Shown piece after piece: positions 5,930 to 11,463 of a DNA stretch of 11,463 bases. The position numbers were made by a program, and so were the translations under genes. Below the pieces are notes generated by a model that worked only from the letters and a program-made list of their open reading frames with translations, did not search any database and had not been told where the DNA came from. Source of the stretch: Rhodospirillaceae bacterium (lineage in GTDB: Bacteria; Pseudomonadota; Alphaproteobacteria; UBA11136); NCBI GenBank assembly GCA_018663165.1, contig JABJES010000026.1:1-11463 (forward strand), read 5' to 3'. Position 1 is the stretch's first letter; every line of letters begins with the position of its first letter.

Positions 5930-5958
5930 TCGACACATCGTTAACCAAAAATTATTCT
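5930..5958 (+). promoter_or_regulatory. Likely promoter of the sensor kinase gene
   Basis: TCGACA (5930-5935, 5 of 6) is followed after 17 bases by TATTCT (5953-5958, 4 of 6), 24 bases before the kinase ATG. It is divergent from the thi promoter, with about 43 bases between the two -35 boxes, so a shared regulator could act on both. Confidence 0.45.
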
Positions 5959-5982
5959 TAAAAGTAACTGGAAGGCTAAAGA

Positions 5983-7977
5983 ATGAAACTGGGGCTTAAC
6001 CCATACCCGGCATTTTGGGACAGGACAGCGGCAATACTGGCAACGCTATGTCGCCGGCGTGTTTATTCACTGAAAATTCTGCTTATCCCCGCCTGTACCC
6101 TTTTACTCTATCTGCCGCTCGGCTTCTCCCACCTTTCCGTCCAGGCGCATATTGTCGGAACCGAACACGAGATCGAGAACGCCCACCCCTTCAAGGTGCT
6201 GGTGCTCAATTCCTATCATGACGGCTTTAGCTGGAGCGATCCGATCATGACCGGCATACGCGACACCCTTCATGCCTCCCACCTGCCAATCGATCTGTGG
6301 ATCGAATATATGGATACCAAGCGCTTCCGGGAAAAAGAACATCTGGAAACTCTATATCTACTCTTCAAGCATAAATTCGCCGACAGCCACTTCGACATCA
6401 TCCTTACATCGGATAACAACGCCCTGGATTTCATTATTGATTACGGAGACCGACTTTTTCCCGAAACCCCTGTCGTTTTCTCAGGCATAAACGGATTCAA
6501 TCCCAGCCTGCTGAAAGGGAAATCAAATATAACAGGCGTCGTTGAAAAATCGGCCCTCAAGGCGTCGGTGAATGTGGCGAAAAGACTGATCCCTGATTTG
6601 CAGGAAATCGTCGTCATTACGCCGGGGAATGTGACCGGCCAGGTCAACCGGAAAATCCTTGAAAAAATAGCCCGATCCCATCCACCCAATATCACGTTCA
6701 CATTCTGGGATGATTTGTTGATTTCAGAGACACTGAGGCGCACCAAAAATCTCACCCCCCGCAGCGCCATCATCGTCCTCGGCGTTTCGCGAACGACATC
6801 CGGCAGCGTCGTCCCCGTTGAAGAGGTCACAAAGAGAATTTCCAAAATCGGCACGGCCCCGGTCTTCAGCATATGGGACTATCTTATAGGCAAGGGAATC
6901 GTTGGTGGAGAACTCGTCAGCGCCTATTCCCAAGGTCAAACATCAGCACAAATGGCCCTGCGCATCCTCAGCGGGGAAAAGATCGAAAACATCCCCGTCA
7001 TCACCAAAAGCCCGAACCGCAATATATTCGATTATGCCGAGATGGAACGCTTTGGCATGAAAACTGATTTTCTCCCACCCGACAGCATCATTACGAACCA
7101 GTCAGTCTCTTTTATCAAAAAAAACCGGAAGCTGGTTTTCCTGGTATTTGGGATCATCCTTATTCTTTCCCTGTTCATTGTTTTCCTGATCTCCACCATC
7201 ACTAAACAGAAACGAATCGAGCGGGAAATAAAAGCCGCCAAAGAGGAGGCCGAAGTGGCAAGCCAGGCCAAATCGAACTTTCTCGCCATCATGAGCCACG
7301 AGTTGAGAACGCCGCTAAATGCCATCATCGGGTTTTCCGAGATCATGGACATGAAAATGTTCGGCGACGTCGGCAGCAAGCAATATAAGGATTACGTGAA
7401 GGACATCCACGGGAGCGGCAAGCATCTTTTGAGCATGATCAATGATATCCTCGACCTCTCCAAAATCGAGGCCGGGAAGATGGAGCTGCGGGAAGAAAGC
7501 GTTTGTCTCAGACAATTAGCGCAAGATGCCTGCAATCTGATCAGAGACAAGGCCAAAAGTGCAAACGTCGAGATAATTCACGAGTTTCCCGACGATTTGC
7601 CGGAAGTTTGGGGGGACCACCGCATGATCAAACAGGTTATTCTCAACCTCTTGTCGAACGCCCTGAAGTTCATGGAAAAAAATGGCAAGGTAACGCTAAA
7701 GGCCGAACAGAGTAAGAAAGATGGAATCGTCTTTAGCATCAGCGATACGGGCATTGGCATGACGGAGGAAGAAATTGAACTGTCCCTGAGGCCGTTCACT
7801 CAGATCGAGGGATCTTTTGTTCGTAAATACGATGGCACCGGCCTTGGCCTGCCCCTTGCCAAATCGCTTATCGAGCTCCATGAGGGAGCAATGAAAATCG
7901 AGAGCAGCCCCGGCCACGGCACCAAAGTCTCCCTCTATTTCCCTCCTGAGCGGATTATGAGATCGTCTTCAGCGTAA
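5983..7977 (+). CDS. Membrane sensor histidine kinase with ABC-type substrate-binding sensor domain
   Basis: The 664-residue protein is probably an inner membrane two-component sensor. A basic N-terminus (RRR at 24-26) precedes a membrane segment at about 30-48. Residues 60-375 form a periplasmic domain resembling the ABC_sub_bind (TrpX-like) solute-binding fold: LVLNSYHDGFSWSDPIMTGI near the start, DIILTSDNNALDF, and TPVVFSGING in the middle. A second membrane segment spans about 384-406. A charged helix leads to HisKA with H-box MSHELRTPLNAIIGFSE (phospho-acceptor H439). The ATPase core has N-box NLLSNALKF (555-563), G1 DTGIGM (588-593), F-box RPFTQI (603-608), G2 GTGLGLPLAK (618-627) and G3 GHGTKV (644-649). 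This core resembles PleC/DivJ-like alphaproteobacterial kinases. There is no receiver domain, and no response regulator lies nearby. GGAAGG precedes the ATG by eight bases. Its ligand and target are unknown; the adjacent transporter is one inferred target. Confidence 0.93.
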   Translation: MKLGLNPYPAFWDRTAAILATLCRRRVYSLKILLIPACTLLLYLPLGFSHLSVQAHIVGTEHEIENAHPFKVLVLNSYHDGFSWSDPIMTGIRDTLHASHLPIDLWIEYMDTKRFREKEHLETLYLLFKHKFADSHFDIILTSDNNALDFIIDYGDRLFPETPVVFSGINGFNPSLLKGKSNITGVVEKSALKASVNVAKRLIPDLQEIVVITPGNVTGQVNRKILEKIARSHPPNITFTFWDDLLISETLRRTKNLTPRSAIIVLGVSRTTSGSVVPVEEVTKRISKIGTAPVFSIWDYLIGKGIVGGELVSAYSQGQTSAQMALRILSGEKIENIPVITKSPNRNIFDYAEMERFGMKTDFLPPDSIITNQSVSFIKKNRKLVFLVFGIILILSLFIVFLISTITKQKRIEREIKAAKEEAEVASQAKSNFLAIMSHELRTPLNAIIGFSEIMDMKMFGDVGSKQYKDYVKDIHGSGKHLLSMINDILDLSKIEAGKMELREESVCLRQLAQDACNLIRDKAKSANVEIIHEFPDDLPEVWGDHRMIKQVILNLLSNALKFMEKNGKVTLKAEQSKKDGIVFSISDTGIGMTEEEIELSLRPFTQIEGSFVRKYDGTGLGLPLAKSLIELHEGAMKIESSPGHGTKVSLYFPPERIMRSSSA

Positions 7978-7978
7978 A

Positions 7979-8008
7979 CTGACGAGAACGCGAAGGGAGT
8001 GCTATAAC
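7979..8008 (+). promoter_or_regulatory. Possible promoter for the peptide transporter genes
   Basis: CTGACG (7979-7984, 4 of 6) is followed after 18 bases by TATAAC (8003-8008, 5 of 6). Transcription would begin near 8015. The 77-base gap after the kinase gene also allows read-through, so the transporter may be expressed both ways. Confidence 0.33.
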
Positions 8009-8054
8009 GCATTTCCATGAATTTCCGCCTTCGGCTCCTCACAATCGGGCTCAA

Positions 8055-9761
8055 ATGCGAACAATCTTCACCACATTGATATTAGCGATCTGCCTTGTCA
8101 TCGCCCCTCTGTCCGGTGAAACCGAGCTGGCTGCAGCGCAATCTGGTGGCCCTTTGAGCGACCCTGCGCCATCCGACACACTAACCATCGGCATCACCCA
8201 GTTCCCCTCTACGTTCCATCCCAATATCGACAGCATGATGGCAAAGTCTTACGTCCTGGCCATGACCATGCGGCCCTTCACGGTTTTCGACGCGCAATGG
8301 AAACTTGTCTGCATGCTGTGCATAAAACTGCCGACTCTGGAAAACGGCATGGCTGTGCGCGAAACAACACAGCAAGGCAAAGAAGGGATCGCCGTTACCT
8401 ATACCATCCGTAAAAATGCCCGATGGGGAGATGGCATTCCGGTAACAAGCATGGATGTTATTTTCACCTGGGAAGCCGGGCGGCACCCTCTTTCCGGCGT
8501 TGCCAATGCGGAGCTGTACAGGCGCATCCTTAAAATCGATGCCATCGACGAGAAGACCTTTACGCTTCATTTTGACCGGGTCAGCTTCGACTATAACGCC
8601 ATCAACGATTTTGGCCTCTTGCCCGCCCATCTTGAACGCCAATCCTTCACTGTCCCGGCGGAATACAGAAACCGCACCTTATACGACACCGACACCACCA
8701 ATCCCGGCCTCTATTTCGGCCCCTATCGTATCGAAGAAGTTGTTACCGGCTCGCACATCGTGCTTGCCGCCAACGAAACCTGGTGGGGTGAGCCGCCTCA
8801 TTTCAAAAAGATCATCGTCTATGTAATTGAAAACACCGCCGCGATTGAGGCCAATCTTTTGTCCGGGGCCATCGACATGATTGCCGGTGAACTCGGCCTG
8901 ACCCTTGATCAAGCCCTGTCTTTTGAGAAACGCCACGGCGCTGAATTTAACGTCATCTTCAAACCCGGCCTAGTCTATGAGCATATTGATCTCAATCTCG
9001 ATAATCCACTGCTGGCCGACCGCAATCTGCGCCAAGCCCTGCTTTATGGAATTGACCGTGTGGCCATAAGCGAACAGCTTTTTGCCGGCAAACAGCCGGT
9101 GGCGCAGGGGCCGGTTTCACCGCTGGACTGGGTCTATGATTCCAACATCGCGTCCTATCCATACGATCCTGAAAAAGCCTCGGCCCTTTTCGACGCAGCG
9201 GGCTGGATAAAGGGAGAAGACGGCTTGCGCCGAAATGCCGATGGAAAGCATTTCTCTCTTACCCTGATGACCACCTCGGGCGATCACACCCGCGCACTGG
9301 TCGAACAGGTCATACAGAGCCAATGGCACCAACTCGGCATCAAAGTTAATATCCGCAACCAACCGGCCCGGGTTTTCTTCGGCCAAACCGTAACGCAGCG
9401 AAAATTTACCGGCGGCGCCATGTTCGCCTGGATCAGTTCGCCTGAAAACATCCCCCGCTCAACCCTGCACTCGATGGAAATCCCTAATGCAGAAAACAAC
9501 TATGCAGGACAGAATTATACCGGTTATGCCAATGATGAAGCCGATGCCCTGATTGACGCCATCGAAGTTGAACTCGACCGCCAGAAACGCCGCGAATTAT
9601 GGGCCCGGTTACAGACAATATATGCCCGTGACCTGCCTGCCCTGCCGCTTTATTACCGGGCCCAGCCTTTCGTCCTTCCCCAATGGCTGAAAGGAGTGGT
9701 TCCCACCGGCCACCAATATCCCTCCACGCTCTGGGTCGAAAACTGGAAAGTGAGCCCATGA
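8055..9761 (+). CDS. Peptide-type ABC transporter periplasmic solute-binding protein (SBP family 5)
   Basis: This is a 568-residue extracytoplasmic binding protein of the SBP_bac_5 (DppA/OppA) group, which delivers peptides, nickel or opine-like solutes to an ABC permease. Residues 1-29 form a signal peptide ending ELAAAQ, with likely cleavage near residue 28-29. It has no lipobox Cys, so it should be soluble in the periplasm. Family features are LTIGITQFPSTFHPNID (43-59), YTIRKNARWGDGIPVTSMDV (116-135), GPYRIEE (222-228) and NLRQALLYGIDR (324-335). Two cysteines in VCMLC (C86, C89) form a CxxC pair in the mature protein, uncommon for the wider family. The start has no strong ribosome site; a 20-codon frame at 8017-8079 overlaps it in another frame. 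The stop overlaps the next ATG (ATGA), pointing to an operon with the ATPases. The substrate cannot be read from sequence alone. Confidence 0.94.
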   Translation: MRTIFTTLILAICLVIAPLSGETELAAAQSGGPLSDPAPSDTLTIGITQFPSTFHPNIDSMMAKSYVLAMTMRPFTVFDAQWKLVCMLCIKLPTLENGMAVRETTQQGKEGIAVTYTIRKNARWGDGIPVTSMDVIFTWEAGRHPLSGVANAELYRRILKIDAIDEKTFTLHFDRVSFDYNAINDFGLLPAHLERQSFTVPAEYRNRTLYDTDTTNPGLYFGPYRIEEVVTGSHIVLAANETWWGEPPHFKKIIVYVIENTAAIEANLLSGAIDMIAGELGLTLDQALSFEKRHGAEFNVIFKPGLVYEHIDLNLDNPLLADRNLRQALLYGIDRVAISEQLFAGKQPVAQGPVSPLDWVYDSNIASYPYDPEKASALFDAAGWIKGEDGLRRNADGKHFSLTLMTTSGDHTRALVEQVIQSQWHQLGIKVNIRNQPARVFFGQTVTQRKFTGGAMFAWISSPENIPRSTLHSMEIPNAENNYAGQNYTGYANDEADALIDAIEVELDRQKRRELWARLQTIYARDLPALPLYYRAQPFVLPQWLKGVVPTGHQYPSTLWVENWKVSP

Positions 9762-10750
9762 GCCCCGCCCCGCTTCTTTCCGTGCGCGATCTGGCCGTCG
9801 CCTTTCCAGGCCCAACAGACCCATTAATGGTTGTCGATGGCGTCTCATTCGACATTGCGCCGGGAGAGACCCTGGGACTTGTCGGCGAAAGCGGATGCGG
9901 CAAGACCATGACCGCACTTTCCCTGATGCGCCTCTTGCCCACCTCTGGGCGGATAGAAAGAGGCAACATCATCTTTCAAGGAAAAAACCTTGGCGGTCTT
10001 CCCGAGTCCGGGCCCTCAAGCATGGAAAGCCTGCGCGGCCGCCACATATCGATGATTTTTCAGGATCCTGGCGCAGCGCTTAATCCTGTTTATCCGGTTG
10101 GTACACAGATCGGTGAGATGTATGAAATCCATCTTGGGTTGTCTCGGCGGGAAGCCTCGATAAAAGCCGTTTCAATGCTGGAAAAGGTCGGTATTCCAGA
10201 CCCCGGATTGCGCGCCGGGTCCTATCCCCATGAGCTTTCTGGCGGGATGCGCCAACGGGTAATGATCGCCATGGCCCTTGCCTGCGAACCCGCACTCCTC
10301 ATCGCCGACGAGCCGACCACGGCCCTTGATGTGACGATCCAGGCGCAGATACTTGATCTAATCCTTGAAATGCAGACGCGGCTCGGCATGGCCGTGCTGT
10401 TCATCAGCCATAACCTTGGCGTCGTTGCCAGGGTCGCTGATGAAGTCGCGGTAATGTACTCTGGACGTATCGTCGAACAGGCACGGGCCGGGGATATTTT
10501 CGACAATCCCGGCCACCCTTATACCAAAGGGCTGATCCGCACCCTGCCCCAGATCGGTCACAGGGTGGAGCGCATGGCGACCATTCCCGGATTTGTTCCG
10601 GGTCCCGGCCATCGGCCACCGGGCTGCCATTTTGCCGAGCGCTGTGAAATCGCCGTCCCCGAATGCCTGAAGAACGACCCCAGACTCGAAGCCCACAGAG
10701 AGCATCATGACGCGCACCATATGGTGGCCTGCCTAAAGGAGGCGTCATGA
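9758..10750 (+). CDS. Peptide-type ABC transporter ATP-binding protein, DppD/OppD type
   Basis: This is a cytoplasmic ATPase subunit that powers uptake of the solute caught by the upstream binding protein. From the ATG at 9758 (ATGA overlap with the previous stop) it has 330 residues, the normal length. Walker A is GESGCGKT (43-50), the Q-loop FQDP (101-104), the signature LSGGMRQR (160-167), Walker B LLIADEP (180-186), the D-loop ALDV (189-192) and the switch His in SHN (217-219). The C-terminal oligopeptide/dipeptide domain (NPGHPYTKGL, 250-259) ends in four cysteines, C290, C296, C303 and C325, in the spacing seen in DppD/OppD subunits that bind an iron-sulfur cluster. An open frame extends 25 codons upstream to 9683, but it overlaps the binding protein and is rejected. 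Codon use resembles its neighbours. Confidence 0.95.
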   Translation: MSPAPLLSVRDLAVAFPGPTDPLMVVDGVSFDIAPGETLGLVGESGCGKTMTALSLMRLLPTSGRIERGNIIFQGKNLGGLPESGPSSMESLRGRHISMIFQDPGAALNPVYPVGTQIGEMYEIHLGLSRREASIKAVSMLEKVGIPDPGLRAGSYPHELSGGMRQRVMIAMALACEPALLIADEPTTALDVTIQAQILDLILEMQTRLGMAVLFISHNLGVVARVADEVAVMYSGRIVEQARAGDIFDNPGHPYTKGLIRTLPQIGHRVERMATIPGFVPGPGHRPPGCHFAERCEIAVPECLKNDPRLEAHREHHDAHHMVACLKEAS

Positions 10751-11463
10751 GCAGCGATATTTTCCTTAAGGCCCAAGGCCTGTCAAAGACCTTCCCGCTT
10801 CCAGCCCAAGGTCTTTTCCAACGGGACAAACCCCTGCTTCACGCCGTCAGTGATGTGGACCTGACACTGCGCGCTGGCGAAACCCTGGCACTGGTCGGTG
10901 AAAGCGGATGCGGCAAGACGACACTGGCCCGTATGATCGGTCTTCTGCTGGCACCAAGTTCGGGAACAATCCGCTTTGATGGAAAAGGTTTGGGCGCGTT
11001 TTCAAATTCGGCCCTGAAAGCATTGCGCCGCCGCATCGGCATTATTTTCCAGGACCCCTATGCCTCTCTCAATCCACGCATGCGGGTGGGGACGATCATC
11101 AATGAGCCGATGCTCATCCACGCCATCGGCGACAAGCAAGAACGCCGGGCACGGGTTCTCGAACTTCTCAAAAAGGTCGGCCTGAGCGGTGAAGACGCGG
11201 AGCGCTTCCCCCGCGCTTTTTCCGGCGGACAGCGCCAGCGCATCGCCATCGCCCGTGCCCTTGCCGCTGGTCCGGATCTGCTGATCGCCGATGAACCCTT
11301 GTCAGCCCTCGACGTTTCCATTCAGAGCCAGATTCTCAACCTGTTGATGGATTTACGCGATGAAATGGGGCTGGCCATTCTTTTTATCAGCCATGATCTC
11401 GCCGTCGTTGAAACAATTGCCCATAGGGTGGCCGTTCTCTATCTCGGCCGGATTGTCGAAACC
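10747..11463 (+). CDS. Peptide-type ABC transporter ATP-binding protein, DppF/OppF type (3' end outside window)
   Basis: This second ATPase subunit should form a heterodimer with the preceding one. Its 239 visible residues are open to the window edge; the family is usually about 320-330 long. Walker A is GESGCGKT (51-58), the Q-loop FQDPYASLNPRM (101-112), the signature FSGGQRQR (158-165), Walker B LLIADEP (178-184), the D-loop ALDV (187-190) and the switch His in SHD (215-217). The Q-loop stretch with 'PYASLNPR' is characteristic of the OppF/DppF half. The ATG overlaps the previous stop (ATGA), and a strong AAGGAGG lies four bases upstream. The first Gly of the usual LSGGQ is kept, with Phe replacing Leu, which is tolerated. 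Confidence 0.95.
   Translation, partial: MSSDIFLKAQGLSKTFPLPAQGLFQRDKPLLHAVSDVDLTLRAGETLALVGESGCGKTTLARMIGLLLAPSSGTIRFDGKGLGAFSNSALKALRRRIGIIFQDPYASLNPRMRVGTIINEPMLIHAIGDKQERRARVLELLKKVGLSGEDAERFPRAFSGGQRQRIAIARALAAGPDLLIADEPLSALDVSIQSQILNLLMDLRDEMGLAILFISHDLAVVETIAHRVAVLYLGRIVET

Noticed and set aside
8017..8079. 20-codon upstream frame overlapping the binding-protein start
   Set aside because: Its nearest ribosome-site-like sequence is about 17 bases away, too far, and the peptide has no regulatory pattern such as repeated codons.
9484..9972. Minus-strand open frame of 162 codons over the binding protein/ATPase junction
   Set aside because: Antisense to two well-supported genes joined by an ATGA overlap; it has no domain.

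Overview
The window looks like an ordinary stretch of an alphaproteobacterial chromosome, probably of the Rhodospirillales kind. This is an inference from moderately GC-rich coding DNA, the alphaproteobacterial style of the histidine kinase catalytic core, the type of orotate phosphoribosyltransferase, and a riboswitch-led thiO-thiS-thiG cluster. No mobile element, phage gene, CRISPR array, tRNA or rRNA was seen.

Layout, left to right. Positions 1-1138 (minus) hold the N-terminal two thirds of formate-tetrahydrofolate ligase (fhs), cut by the window edge. Across a 200-base divergent region lies pyrE (1339-2004, plus), which has no Shine-Dalgarno sequence and may be leaderless. A MarC-family membrane protein (2024-2656, minus) converges on pyrE and starts at TTG behind a perfect AGGAGG. 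Two small exported proteins on the plus strand follow: a Pro/Gly-rich repeat protein (2757-3020) and a Met/Lys/Gln-rich protein (3128-3412). A strong hairpin at 3455-3489 separates them from the thiamine genes.

The thiamine cluster reads leftward: TPP riboswitch (5758-5845), a weak hairpin plus T6 tract just after it, then thiO, thiS and thiG. thiO overlaps thiS by one base, and thiS and thiG are very tightly packed. ThiO makes dehydroglycine, ThiS carries sulfur, and ThiG joins them with deoxyxylulose phosphate to form the thiazole half of thiamine. thiE, thiF and thiC are not in the window.

Divergent from it, on the plus strand, is an orphan sensor histidine kinase (5983-7977) whose periplasmic sensor resembles an ABC-type substrate-binding domain. 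It is followed by a peptide-type ABC transporter set: a family 5 solute-binding protein (8055-9761) and two ATPases (9758-10750 and 10747 to the window end), joined by ATGA overlaps. No permease gene lies between them, so permeases must be downstream or elsewhere.

The points most worth a second look are the kinase next to the transporter with an unusual gene order, the riboswitch-terminator arrangement, the two small exported proteins of unknown function, and the possible leaderless pyrE. I did not find clear evidence of a wholly new system.
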